This document shows, in pieces, positions 52,412 to 62,574 of a stretch of DNA of 64,000 nt. The notes below the pieces were generated by a model. It was not told where the DNA came from and did not search any database. It worked only from the letters and a program-made list of their open reading frames with translations. The stretch is from Terracoccus sp. 273MFTsu3.1 (lineage in GTDB: Bacteria; Actinomycetota; Actinomycetes; Actinomycetales; Dermatophilaceae): NCBI RefSeq assembly GCF_000383675.1, contig NZ_KB911822.1, positions 434,001 through 498,000 on the forward strand. The letters are read 5' to 3'. The translations under genes and the position numbers were made by a program. Every line of letters begins with the position of its first letter. Position 1 is the first letter of the stretch.

Positions 52412-53161
52412 ATGAGCACCGCACCACAGATCGACCACGAGCCCCGGTCGGCCGAGAAACCGCTGACGCTCGTGCGCGGTGACGGTGCGACCGAGGTGGT
52501 CAGGATGGCCGGGGAGCCGGCGGCGACTGTGACCTCCCACGCAGCCGCCGCCCTCCCCGACGAGCGGTCGTATGCCGGCCCGCTCGGCTTCGTGCGCAAG
52601 CTCGCCGACCGGGCCCGCGAGGACGTCGACGGCGCGATCGAGCGCGACCCCGCGGCCAACTCCCGGCTCGAGATGGTCCTGACCTCTCCCGGGCTGCACG
52701 CCATCTGGGCGCACCGCGGGCTGCACGAGCTGTGGAAGCGCCCGGGTGGACGACTGCCGGCGCGGGTCCTCGCGACGGTGACGCGCTCGATCACCGGCGT
52801 CGAGATCCACCCCGCGGCCCGGCTCGGCCGGCGGTTCTTCATCGACCACGGCATGGGTGTCGTCATCGGCGAGACCGCCGAGGTCGGCGACGACGTCATG
52901 ATCTACCACGGCGTCACCCTGGGTGGCCGGTCGATGGAACACGTGAAGCGGCACCCCACGGTCGGCGACCGCGTCACCATCGGAGCCGGTGCGCGCGTGC
53001 TCGGGCCCATCCGCGTCGGCGACGACGTCCAGATCGGCGCCAACTCCGTCGTCGTCAAGGACGTCCCCGCGGGCGCGGTGGCGACGGGCATCCCGGCGGT
53101 CATCCGGTTCCCGAAGCGCGACGCGACCAACCAGTGGCTCGACCCCGCGATGTACATCTGA
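52412..53161 (+). CDS. cysE: Serine O-acetyltransferase (EpsC/CysE)
   Basis: The 249-residue protein has the left-handed beta-helix of hexapeptide acetyltransferases ([20 protein letters not shown], then [20 protein letters not shown]). The catalytic His residues are in DHGMG and YHGVTLGG. The first 60 residues are a low-complexity extension absent from most family members. The C-terminal DPAMYI could insert into the CysK active site, as the terminal Ile does in cysteine synthase complexes. It acetylates serine for CysK. Confidence 0.94.
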   Translation: MSTAPQIDHEPRSAEKPLTLVRGDGATEVVRMAGEPAATVTSHAAAALPDERSYAGPLGFVRKLADRAREDVDGAIERDPAANSRLEMVLTSPGLHAIWAHRGLHELWKRPGGRLPARVLATVTRSITGVEIHPAARLGRRFFIDHGMGVVIGETAEVGDDVMIYHGVTLGGRSMEHVKRHPTVGDRVTIGAGARVLGPIRVGDDVQIGANSVVVKDVPAGAVATGIPAVIRFPKRDATNQWLDPAMYI

Positions 53162-53233
53162 GCCGACGACCCGGTCCGGCTCCCGGTCGGGGGCGTGCGT
53201 GGTCGAGGTCGTGACCCTGCACATGGTCTTGCG

Positions 53234-53283
53234 GATGGTGCTGCGTCCGGTGGTGCTCTGCCCCCACCGGACGCAGCACCATC
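53234..53283 (+). terminator. Hairpin terminator after cysK-cysE
   Basis: A perfect 20-base-pair stem with a 10-base loop, unusually long, lies 73 bases past the cysE stop codon. Confidence 0.85.
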
Positions 53284-53375
53284 GCGCATTCGATCGGGGA
53301 GTCGCGACGCGTGACGCGGCGAGCGAGCGAGATTCGGACGGGTGGGGCGCCCGCGGCTAGACTTCCGCGGACACT

Positions 53376-53466
53376 GGAGGGCTCGCATAGTGGCCGAGTG
53401 CGGCGGTCTTGAAAACCGCTATGGGTTCACAGCCCATCGTGGGTTCGAATCCCACGCCCTCCGCCA
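53376..53466 (+). tRNA. tRNA-Ser (anticodon UGA)
   Basis: A class II tRNA with acceptor GGAGGGC/GCCCTCC, anticodon stem GCGGT/ACCGC with loop CTTGAAA (anticodon TGA), a long variable arm (ATGGGTTCACAGCCCAT) and T-arm GTGGGTTCGAATCCCAC. CCA is encoded. A TAGACT box at 53357-53362 is a plausible -10 element. Confidence 0.95.
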
Positions 53467-53503
53467 AGCTGCTCCGTCGGCGCGGAGCGCCTTCGGAGCA
53501 GCT
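53467..53503 (+). terminator. Hairpin terminator after tRNA-Ser(UGA)
   Basis: AGCTGCTCCG pairs with CGGAGCAGCT directly after the CCA end, with an intervening GC-rich loop. Confidence 0.75.
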
Positions 53504-53526
53504 GCGGAGGCGTGAGATGACGGGGA

Positions 53527-53585
53527 GCGCTGGGCCCGGGCGAGGAACGAGCCCGGAACCAGCGCGGAGTCCCATGCCCTCCGCC
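53527..53585 (+). repeat. Covarying hairpin with GAGGAACGA loop plus tRNA 3'-end copy (copy A)
   Basis: GCGCTGG/CCAGCGC and CCGGGC/GCCCGG form a two-part stem enclosing the 9-base loop GAGGAACGA (53542-53550). Immediately after it, 53570-53585 repeats the tRNA-Ser(UGA) 3' end (15 of 16 bases equal to 53450-53465), followed by another partial copy at 53586-53598. The same layout occurs after tRNA-Ser(GCU) with a different stem sequence and an identical loop. Confidence 0.75.
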
Positions 53586-53744
53586 CACGCCCTCCGCCCA
53601 CGCCCGGCCGCGGCCACCCAGACCCTTCGCCACGGCTGCACCCCCTCAGTGCGCAGGATCGCGCAGCGGGTGTCGCCACGACCTGGTGCGCGACCTCCCG
53701 CACCCCACTGCGCCACGCAGGTCTCGGACCGGATCCGGGCATGA

Positions 53745-53777
53745 AAAAAGGGCCTCCGGAGATCCGGAGTCCCTTTT
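53745..53777. terminator. A/T-flanked hairpin terminator
   Basis: AAAAGGG..TCCGGA-GA-TCCGGA..CCCTTTT forms a symmetric stem with A and T tracts on both sides. It lies 49 bases past the small minus-strand gene ending at 53826 and would terminate in either direction. Confidence 0.8.
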
Positions 53778-53825
53778 GTTCTCATGCACCGGCCTCGACG
53801 GTGAGCCCGGCGGTTGCACGCGCTC

Positions 53826-53936
53826 TCAGAGCAGGCCGAGCCTCTCCTCGAACGTCGTGCTGGAGTTGTACTGACCGACCGGCATCGACGTGGACGGACG
53901 GTTCATGGCCGCGAAGAACGACACGATGTACGACAT
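53826..53936 (-). CDS. Small 36-residue protein of unknown function
   Basis: The reverse strand from ATG 53936 encodes MSYIVSFFAAMNRPSTSMPV and sixteen further residues ending EERLGLL. Nearly every codon ends in G or C, as in real genes here, and the frame ends shortly before a strong terminator. A possible AAGGA ribosome-binding site lies 14 bases upstream, a rather long spacing. The N-terminus is mildly hydrophobic but too short for a clear membrane helix. I do not recognise a family. It is divergent from folP2. Confidence 0.6.
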   Translation of the reverse strand: MSYIVSFFAAMNRPSTSMPVGQYNSSTTFEERLGLL

Positions 53937-54129
53937 CTCTGTATTCAGTTTCCTTGGTGACTGGGCCCACCGACGCGTCGTCGTGGACCCGGTTGGTCGA
54001 CCGTCATTGCGGGACGATCAGGACCGGCGGACCACCCGCGACCCGGCCGGGAGCGTGGCCGGGCCGTGGGCGATGTCTGCTCGACAATGGTAACAGTTCC
54101 GCAACCATGCTCGAGACGACCGTTGACCT

Positions 54130-55140
54130 TTGAGTGACCCCGTGAGATACGACAGTGTGACCAGACATTCCGGCTCGGATCCCGCGCCCGACACCGCCGA
54201 GATCCTGAGCCGGCTGGCCCCCCTCCAGCTCCCGTCGGCGAGTCCTCTCGTCCTGCGGGGACGCCGCTTCGATGCTGCCTCGCCCGCCGTCATGGCGATC
54301 GTCAACCGGACCCGTGACTCCTTCTTCAGCGGCAACCGGCACGCCGACCTCGAGTCCGCCCAGGCGGCCTTCGTCGAGGCCGTCGAGCTCGGCGCGGACC
54401 TCGTCGACGTCGGTGGCGTGCGTGCCGGTCAGGAGGGGGAGGTCGTCGATGCCGAGGAGGAGATCCGGCGCGTCGTCCCGTTCCTCCAGTGGGCGCGGGA
54501 CGAGCACCCGGACGTCCTGCTGAGCCTCGACACGTGGCGGTCCGAGGTGGCCCGTGAGGCGTCCGGTGTCGTGGATCTCGTCAACGACACGTGGGCCGGG
54601 CACGACCCAGAACTCGTCCACGTCGCGTCGGGCATCGGTGCCGGCTACGTCATCTCACATACCGGCGGCCTTCCGCCCCGGACCGATCCGGTCGACGTCA
54701 CCTACGGCGACGACCCGCTCGACGTCGTGCGGGACGTCGTGCGCACCCTGGCCGACGGTGCCAGCGCGGCGGAACGGGCCGGCATACCTCGTGAGCGAAT
54801 CCTCGTCGACCCCACGCTCGACTTCGGCAAGACCACGGCGCACTCGCTCGAGGTCCTCAGGCACACGGCCGACATCACTGCCCTGAACTACCCTGTGCTG
54901 CAGGCGATGTCGCGCAAGGACTTCGTCGGGGAGTCCCTCGACCTGCCGGCCGAGGAGCGGCTCGAGGGGTCGCTCGCGGCGACCGCGGTGGCGGCGTGGC
55001 TCGGGGCCACGGTGTTCCGCGCGCACGACGTCCGGGCGACCCGGCGCGTCCTCGACATGGTCGCGACGATCCGCGGCGACCGACCCCCGCGGCTCGCGCT
55101 GCGAGGCACCCGACGTGACGCCGCGACGAACGGCTCCTGA
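54130..55140 (+). CDS. folP2: Dihydropteroate synthase paralog, FolP2 type
   Basis: The 336-residue protein has the pterin-binding TIM barrel (ADLVDVGGVRAGQEGEVVDA, LVNDTWAG, DPTLDFGKTTAHSLEV, MSRKDFVGE). Several canonical DHPS positions differ: the usual NVTPDSFSDGG reads NRTRDSFFSGN, and the substrate Arg of the mobile loop is changed. This is the pattern of mycobacterial FolP2, which does not make dihydropteroate. Its true substrate is unknown. The TTG at 54130 is a weak start; GTG 54142 or 54157 is equally possible because conserved sequence begins near 54220. Confidence 0.85.
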   Translation: MSDPVRYDSVTRHSGSDPAPDTAEILSRLAPLQLPSASPLVLRGRRFDAASPAVMAIVNRTRDSFFSGNRHADLESAQAAFVEAVELGADLVDVGGVRAGQEGEVVDAEEEIRRVVPFLQWARDEHPDVLLSLDTWRSEVAREASGVVDLVNDTWAGHDPELVHVASGIGAGYVISHTGGLPPRTDPVDVTYGDDPLDVVRDVVRTLADGASAAERAGIPRERILVDPTLDFGKTTAHSLEVLRHTADITALNYPVLQAMSRKDFVGESLDLPAEERLEGSLAATAVAAWLGATVFRAHDVRATRRVLDMVATIRGDRPPRLALRGTRRDAATNGS

Positions 55141-55368
55141 ACGCCCAAAAACGAGTGTCATCCGATGGGCCGACCGGCCGGTATTCTGCTAGGTTCGTCG
55201 CGGTTGCAGTTGCAGTTCCTCGCAGTCGAGCAGGTGCCCGTCATCCGCAACGGTGACGGGTTTCCTTTCGGCTTCGGTGGGTTCGCGCCCGTCGAGTGGA
55301 GTCAAAGCGGCAGCTTGGGATGCGCGAGGTGCGTTGTCCCACACGCTAAAGAAGGAAGAGTTACCCGT

Positions 55369-55572
55369 ATGGCACAGGGCACCGTCAAGTGGTTCAACGC
55401 TGAAAAGGGCTTCGGCTTCATCGCCCAGGACGGCGGCGGCCCCGACGTTTTCGTCCACTACTCGGCCATTCAGTCGAACGGTTACCGTTCGCTGGACGAG
55501 GCGCAGCGAGTCGAGTTCGAGGTCACGCAGGGTCCCAAGGGCCCGCAGGCCGACGCAGTTCGCCCGCTCTGA
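55369..55572 (+). CDS. Cold-shock domain protein
   Basis: The 67-residue protein is a CspA-family OB fold that binds single-stranded nucleic acid. RNP1 (KGFGFIAQD) and RNP2 (VFVHYSAI) are intact. It starts at ATG 55369 after GAAGGAAGAG. About 180 bases of leader upstream (from a TATTCT box near 55182) lack a gene, as is usual for cold-shock mRNAs whose long 5' leader controls translation at low temperature. A symmetric terminator follows. Confidence 0.95.
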   Translation: MAQGTVKWFNAEKGFGFIAQDGGGPDVFVHYSAIQSNGYRSLDEAQRVEFEVTQGPKGPQADAVRPL

Positions 55573-55620
55573 TCACTCGAGAGCAACAGCAACGAGCGAC
55601 ACCAACCTCAGTCGTTTGTG

Positions 55621-55653
55621 ACAAAGCCCCCGGCCATCGGCCGGGGGCTTTGT
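55621..55653. terminator. Bidirectional hairpin terminator
   Basis: A perfect 15-base-pair stem with a 3-base loop and T-rich 3' end lies between the convergent cold-shock and LCP genes. Confidence 0.92.
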
Positions 55654-55675
55654 TGTGGGTCGGCGGACCTGCGGC

Positions 55676-57211
55676 TCAGCAGGTCTCGTAGGAGTCGGTG
55701 CTCGACGAGGTCGGGGTCTTCGTCTTCGTCGGCGTGCTCGTCGGCGTGCTCGTCGACGACGGCTTGGGCTTCGCCTTCGGCGGTGCGATCGCCTTCTGGA
55801 CCAGCGAGCGGACGAGGTCATAGTCCGGGTTCCAGGACTTGACCCCCTGCGACTGGGTGAGTCCCAGAGCCGTGATCTTGGCCTTCTGCACGCGCTGGAT
55901 GAGCTCCACGAAGGCGGGCAGGTTCTGACCTGGGATGTCGGTGTAGATGTTGTTCTTCAGGATGCTGGCGATCTGCGGGTAGTCCGCGACCATCTTGGCG
56001 GGGTTGACCTGCTGGACGATCGCCTGGATGACGCACCGCTGGCGCATCTGGCGGTAGGTGTCGCTGTCGGAGGCCCGGGTGCGGGCGTACCAGAGGGAGT
56101 GCCACCCATCCAGGTGCTGCAGGCCCGGCTCGAAGTAGCCCTTGACCCCATAGAGGCGCCCGGACGCGTCGTGTGCTCCGCCGATCGTCAGCTTGGTGCC
56201 GAAGCCGCTGAGCTTGACGTTGATGTCGAGTCCACCCATCGCGTCGATCAGCTCCGAGAAGCCCTTGAGGTCGATGACGACGGTCTGGTCGATTTTGAGT
56301 CCGAGCACCTCTCCGATGGCGTCGCGCGTCTCGTTACGTCCCGGCACCTTCTCCGTGTAGGCGCCGGGGTGGTTCGCGGCGTACTGGTCTGCCTCGGTCC
56401 ACAGCGCGTTGAGCTGACACGGGTCTGCCGGGTCCTTCTGCTCGCGAGGACAGGTCGGCTCTCCGTAGACCCCGCCCGGCCACATCGCCCGCAAGGGGCT
56501 CTTGGCGGGCAGTGGGATCTTCTGCAGGTTACGGGGAAGCGAGATGAGGGCAGTTCTGCCCGACTTGGTGTCGATGCTCGCCACGATCATCGAGTCGCTT
56601 CGGGTGCCGGTCCGGTCAGCCCCGGCGTCGGAGCCGATCATGAGGATGTTGACGCGGGACTGGTTGGCCCAGGGGTCCTCCCCTTCAGCCACCTGCGCGC
56701 CCGAGCCCGGCGTCACAGGAGTCTTGCCGAAGACCTGCGCCACGGTGCTCTGCGTGATCGTGGCGTACTCGGCGACCTTGAACGACGACCCGGCGACGAG
56801 GAAGACCATGAGGGTGGTGAACCCGGCGAGCAGACGCGTGCGGGCGCGGTCGAGACGCGTCGGGCGCGACTGGACTGCAGTAAGGATGATCGAGCCGCAC
56901 CAGAGGATGCCGCCGATGACGAAGGCGACGGCGAGCGTCTGCAGCACCGTCGGGCGCGCGACGATCGACAGCGCGGCGTTCGTCACACCGGTGCGCATCA
57001 CGTAGTAGGCGCCGACGCCGAGGCTGACGATGGCGACGGCGAGCAGCAGCCAGCCGAACTTGCGGCTCCGGGTCTGGGTCAGGCCGGCTCCGGGGACGAC
57101 GGTGCCGAGGGCGGTGAGCCCGACGGCGCGACGGAAGCCTGACTTGAGCTCGCGTCGCAGCGCCTCACGGGTCGGGGGCGCAGCCGGACCTCGCGTGTTC
57201 GGGTAGGTCAT
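55676..57211 (-). CDS. LCP family protein (LytR-CpsA-Psr)
   Basis: The 511-residue protein has a cytoplasmic N-terminus, three membrane helices (about residues 52-72, 87-110 and 124-142) and an extracellular LCP domain (about residues 185-420). LCP motifs are RVNILMIGSDAG, RSDSMIVASIDTKSGRTALI, SLPRNLQKIPLP and WYARTRASDSDTYRQMRQRC. LCP enzymes transfer glycopolymers such as teichoic acid or arabinogalactan to peptidoglycan. The last 45 residues form a Ser/Thr/Pro-rich tail. The ATG at 57211 follows AGAGAGGA. Confidence 0.94.
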   Translation of the reverse strand: MTYPNTRGPAAPPTREALRRELKSGFRRAVGLTALGTVVPGAGLTQTRSRKFGWLLLAVAIVSLGVGAYYVMRTGVTNAALSIVARPTVLQTLAVAFVIGGILWCGSIILTAVQSRPTRLDRARTRLLAGFTTLMVFLVAGSSFKVAEYATITQSTVAQVFGKTPVTPGSGAQVAEGEDPWANQSRVNILMIGSDAGADRTGTRSDSMIVASIDTKSGRTALISLPRNLQKIPLPAKSPLRAMWPGGVYGEPTCPREQKDPADPCQLNALWTEADQYAANHPGAYTEKVPGRNETRDAIGEVLGLKIDQTVVIDLKGFSELIDAMGGLDINVKLSGFGTKLTIGGAHDASGRLYGVKGYFEPGLQHLDGWHSLWYARTRASDSDTYRQMRQRCVIQAIVQQVNPAKMVADYPQIASILKNNIYTDIPGQNLPAFVELIQRVQKAKITALGLTQSQGVKSWNPDYDLVRSLVQKAIAPPKAKPKPSSTSTPTSTPTKTKTPTSSSTDSYETC

Positions 57212-57402
57212 GGAGTCCTCTCTGCATCGGCCCGTGCGCACGAGCCGATGCACATTGTGCCCTGCCAACCTGATATATGCCTCATCGAGTTGGGTATGGC
57301 GCCGCGACGCGTCCACCCCCGGTTTGGGTCGGGCGCACCGGTGCCGGTAGCCTGTGCTCGCCCGTGCATCCGACGCCGCCTCGGCGGCCTCGTCGCGGGC
57401 AC

Positions 57403-57492
57403 GGAGGCGTCGCATAGTGGCCTAGTGCGCCCGCCTGCTAAGCGGGTTGAGGATAAAACCTCTCGCGGGTTCAAATCCCGCCGCCTCCGCCA
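57403..57492 (+). tRNA. tRNA-Ser (anticodon GCU)
   Basis: A class II tRNA with acceptor GGAGGCG/CGCCTCC, anticodon stem CCCGC/GCGGG with loop CTGCTAA (anticodon GCT), a long variable arm (TTGAGGATAAAACCTCT) and T-arm GCGGGTTCAAATCCCGC. CCA is encoded. Confidence 0.95.
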
Positions 57493-57549
57493 GCACCAGA
57501 CAGAAGGACCCCGACACGCTCTTCGTCGGGGTCCTTCTGTCTGGTGCTG
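57491..57549 (+). terminator. Very long hairpin terminator after tRNA-Ser(GCU)
   Basis: A 25-base-pair perfect stem with a 9-base loop begins at the CCA end itself (CAGCACCAG...CTGGTGCTG at its base). It is unusually long for a tRNA terminator. Confidence 0.85.
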
Positions 57550-57574
57550 ATCGAACGCGTGGGATTTGGGAGGA

Positions 57575-57633
57575 GCTCAGGAGCCCCCGAGGAACGAGGG
57601 GGCTGCTGAGCGACGGGTCCCGCCGCCTCCGCC
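57575..57633 (+). repeat. Covarying hairpin with GAGGAACGA loop plus tRNA 3'-end copy (copy B)
   Basis: GCTCAG/CTGAGC and AGCCCCC/GGGGGCT form a two-part stem enclosing GAGGAACGA (57589-57597). It is followed at 57618-57633 by a perfect 16-base copy of the tRNA-Ser(GCU) 3' end (57476-57491). The layout is the same as after tRNA-Ser(UGA), with different stems but the same loop. Confidence 0.75.
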
Positions 57634-57705
57634 CGGTGGGGGACCCGCAAACGGTGCCCCTCGACAAGCGGGACCCGCAGTCAATGGCCTAGACGGTCGA
57701 GGAGC

Positions 57706-58203
57706 TCAGTCGCTGGCCTCGAGGTTCTGGCGCGCGCTGCCCTTCTTCGACAGCGGCACCCCGACCCACAGCGCCAGCCCCAGCACGCCCAGCGCGCCAC
57801 CGAACCAGAACGCGGCGGTGTGCGACATCAGCACGTCGAGCACGAGCACCACGCCACCGATGATGCCGAGCCCGAGCGTGAGCAGGCCCACGCTCATGAG
57901 CCGGTCGGTGTAGGTGACGATGAAGTCCTTGAGCCCGTCGCGAAAGAGGGTGCGGTGCAGCGCGACCGGCGCCGTGAAGACGATGACGCTGACGGCGGCG
58001 GCCATGAGGGTCGCGACGTAGATGTCGCGCTGCAGGTCGCTCAAGGTGGTGAAGCGCTGCTGGAACGGGATGGTCAGCAGGAAGGCGAAGAGGATCTGGA
58101 CGCCGGCCTGGGCGATGCGCAGCTCCTGCAGCTGCTCGCCGAAGTTGCGATCGAGCCGCTCGGCCTCGGTCTCGTCGCGGGTGTAGGGGTGTGAGTTGCT
58201 CAT
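57706..58203 (-). CDS. DUF6328-type membrane protein
   Basis: The 165-residue protein has four membrane helices in the C-terminal three quarters (about residues 42-60, 70-90, 105-128 and 132-152). They are preceded by a charged cytoplasmic start (DETEAERLDRNFGEQLQELR) and IAQAGVQILFAFLLTIPFQQ, which I associate with the actinobacterial DUF6328 family. The function of the family is unknown. It stands alone. Confidence 0.85.
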   Translation of the reverse strand: MSNSHPYTRDETEAERLDRNFGEQLQELRIAQAGVQILFAFLLTIPFQQRFTTLSDLQRDIYVATLMAAAVSVIVFTAPVALHRTLFRDGLKDFIVTYTDRLMSVGLLTLGLGIIGGVVLVLDVLMSHTAAFWFGGALGVLGLALWVGVPLSKKGSARQNLEASD

Positions 58204-58327
58204 GGCCCACCTGTACCCCACGACGGCCACCCGACGACAGGGGGCGTATGCCGCGTGCCCGGCGACACGGCATACGCCCTCGGTGTCGGGCGGGCGCCAC
58301 GACGGCGACGGACCCGTGGGATGACGG

Positions 58328-58357
58328 AGGGCCCGGCACCGTGAGGTGCCGGGCCCT
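58328..58357 (-). terminator. Hairpin terminator after pckG
   Basis: A perfect 13-base-pair stem with a 4-base loop lies 50 bases past the pckG stop on the minus strand. Confidence 0.85.
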
Positions 58358-58406
58358 GCATCACGTCGTCCGCCGCCCGCCGGCCAGCAGGCGGTGGACC
58401 GACCTC

Positions 58407-60251
<1,845 letters not shown>

Positions 60252-60455
60252 CCCTTCGCGCGCGGTGCCGCCCGGCACCACGTCGTGCCGGTGTGAAGCT
60301 GCTCCGCACGTGGATCCTGGGCGAGCCCGGATCGGGCTGCAGGTGTCCACATGCTGAACAGATGACGTGATGACTTCAAGGTACGCGCCGTCGTGGGTGC
60401 CGTTGACCGCATGCGGGCGCCGGAGCGGTGAGACGCCTCACATGACATCGGCGCC

Positions 60456-60490
60456 GCAAGAAATACGACGAATCATTGTCGGTTTCTTGC
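60456..60490 (-). promoter_or_regulatory. Inverted repeat in the pckG promoter region
   Basis: GCAAGAAA (60456-60463) and TTTCTTGC (60483-60490) form an 8-base inverted repeat with a 19-base AT-richer spacer, about 205 bases upstream of pckG. On the minus strand TTGCAA and GACAAT could serve as -35 and -10 boxes, so the repeat would straddle the promoter. Confidence 0.5.
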
Positions 60491-60693
60491 AGGAATTTCA
60501 GTACTCACGGGTACCGGGCAGCGGGTGATCGTGGCCCACCGTCGAGCCGATCGCGTATGCCATGAGCCGGCGCCCGCGGGTCGCCGTTCGTGGGGTGCCT
60601 GGCGGGGTCGTCCCGCTCGGGCCGGGGCCGATTTCGTGGATGCGAACCCGAGGCGCTAAGGTAACTTTTCGTTCCTCCGAGTGACGGAACGAC
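60491..60693. other. Intergenic region upstream of tRNA-Arg
   Basis: About 200 bases without a gene, holding one heptamer copy (60555-60561) and the probable tRNA promoter near 60655-60675 (CTAAGGTAACTTTTCG). Confidence 0.4.
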
Positions 60694-60766
60694 GCACCCG
60701 TAGCTCAACGGATAGAGCATCTGACTACGGATCAGAAGGTTAGGGGTTCGAATCCCTTCGGGTGCA
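60694..60766 (+). tRNA. tRNA-Arg (anticodon ACG)
   Basis: Acceptor GCACCCG/CGGGTGC, D-arm GCTC/GAGC, anticodon stem TCTGA/TCAGA with loop CTACGGA (anticodon ACG), and T-arm AGGGGTTCGAATCCCTT. CCA is not encoded, unlike the other four tRNAs in the window. Confidence 0.96.
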
Positions 60767-60788
60767 CTCTGTGTTGAGACAGAACACC

Positions 60789-60819
60789 ACGCCCCGGCCG
60801 GGTCTCCCGGCCGGGGCGT
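60789..60819 (+). terminator. Hairpin terminator after tRNA-Arg
   Basis: A 14-base-pair stem with a 3-base loop lies 23 bases past the tRNA. Confidence 0.85.
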
Positions 60820-60904
60820 CGTGCTCTCCGGGGGCGACCCGCTGGCCCGCGTTCATCCTGTGGGGGTGACGCGGCCACGCGTGTGGGGGGCGGACTCTGG
60901 TCCG

Positions 60905-62571
60905 GTGACGACATCCCCCGCCCGAACCGGTGCCGGCATGGTTCTCGCCCTGTTGGCGTCGGGCAGTTCGTCATGACCCTGGACAGCTCGGTCATGAACG
61001 TCTCCATGGCCGTCGTCGCGAGCGACCTCGGCACGACGATCAGCGGCATCCAGACCGCCATCACGCTCTACACGCTCGTCATGGCCACGATGATGATCAC
61101 AGGCGGCAAGATCGGCACGATCATCGGCCGGCGTCGCGCGTTCGGCATCGGCCTCGTCATCTATGCGGCCGGGTCGCTGACGACGGCGCTCGCGCCGAAC
61201 CTGCCCGTCCTGCTCTTCGGGTGGTCGCTGCTCGAGGGGTTGGGCGCCTCGCTCATCATGCCCGCGATCGTGGCGTTGGTCGCCGCGAACTTCCCCGCTG
61301 AACGACGGGCCGCTGCCTACGGTCTGGTGGCCGCGGCCGGCGCCATGGCGGTCGCCGCGGGCCCGCTCATCGGCGGTGCCGTGACGACCTTCGCGTCGTG
61401 GCGCTACGTGTTCGCGGGTGAGGTCGTCATCGTCCTCGTCATCCTCGTCTTCCTGCGCAAGATGGCCGACGTGCCACCGGCGCCGGCGAAGATCGACTAC
61501 GTCGGGTCGCTGCTGTCGGTGGTCGGTCTGGGCTCGATCGTCTACGGCGTGCTGCGCACGAGCGACTGGGGCTGGGTCGCGGCCAAGCCCGGCGCCCCCG
61601 TGGTGCTGGGGACCTCGCCGTCGATCTGGCTCATCGTGCTCGGGATGCTCGTCGTCTTTAGCTTCATGAGGTGGGAGAACCACCTGGTGCGGATCGGGTC
61701 GGAACCCCTGCTGCGACCCGTGCTGCTGCGCAACCGCGGCCTCGTCGGCGGCCTGACCATGTTCTTCTCGCAGTACATCGTCCAGGCGGGCGTCTTCTTC
61801 GCCGTGCCGCTCTTCCTGTCGGTGGTCCTCGAGCTCGACTCCCTCCAGACCGGTCTGCGCATCCTGCCGCTCTCCTTCGCGCTCCTCGTCTCGGCGGGAG
61901 GCATACCCAAGGCGTGGCCCAGGGCCAACCCCCGCCGCGTCGTGCGCCTCGGCCTCCTGTCGGTGCTCGCCGGCGTCCTCGTGCTCGTCGCGGGCATGGA
62001 CCCCGGCGCCAACGCCGCCGTCGTCGCGATCCCGATGCTCCTCATCGGTCTGGGTCTCGGTGCCCTGTCGTCGCAGCTCGGCAGCGTGACCGTGTCGTCG
62101 GTGCCCGACTCGGAGAGTGCGGAGGTCGGCGGCCTGCAGAACACCGCGACGAACCTCGGCGCCTCTCTCGGCACGGCCCTCGTGGGGTCGGTGCTGCTCG
62201 CGACCCTGACGACGTCGGTCATCGCCGGCGTCCAGACGAACCCCGACGTCCCGACCGAGGTCAAGGCGCAGGCGACGACCCAGCTCGCCAGCGGGGTGCC
62301 CTTCATCTCGGACAAGCAGCTGACCGAGGCCCTCCAGCAGGCCGGGGTCGACGAGACGCAGACCGCCGCGATCCTCGAGGTCAACGCCAGCGCTCGACTC
62401 GAAGCCCTCCAGGAGGCCTTCGGGGTGACCGCCCTGCTGACGGCCGGTGCTCTCTTCTTCACCGGGAGGATCCCGCGCCGGGCTCCGGGTGACGACGGAC
62501 CGGCCGACGACGGACCGGCCGACGACGAGGCCGAGGAGCTCGACCCCGAGCCCCTGCTCGGGGAGGCCTGA
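60905..62571 (+). CDS. MFS transporter (DHA2 type), apparent N-terminal frameshift
   Basis: From 60973 the frame encodes 532 residues of a 14-helix drug-efflux-type MFS protein (MTLDSSVMNVSMAVVASDLG, FGWSLLEGLGASLIMPAIVA, PAERRAAAYGLVAAAGAMAV). Family members start with a longer first helix. That missing part is present in another frame from GTG 60905 (TTSPARTGAGMVLALLASG), and joins QFVMTLD if one C is restored near 60963 (GGGCAG instead of GGGCCAG). The gene is therefore either truncated by a one-base deletion or affected by a sequencing error. An unusual C-terminal acidic repeat (DDGPADDGPADDEAEELD) follows. It abuts the hydrolase gene. Confidence 0.85.
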
Positions 62572-62574
62572 CCC

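Noticed and set aside
51176-53224. A 682-codon minus-strand frame over cysK-cysE
   Set aside because: Both plus-strand genes have complete catalytic motifs; the minus frame has none and spans their promoter and terminator.
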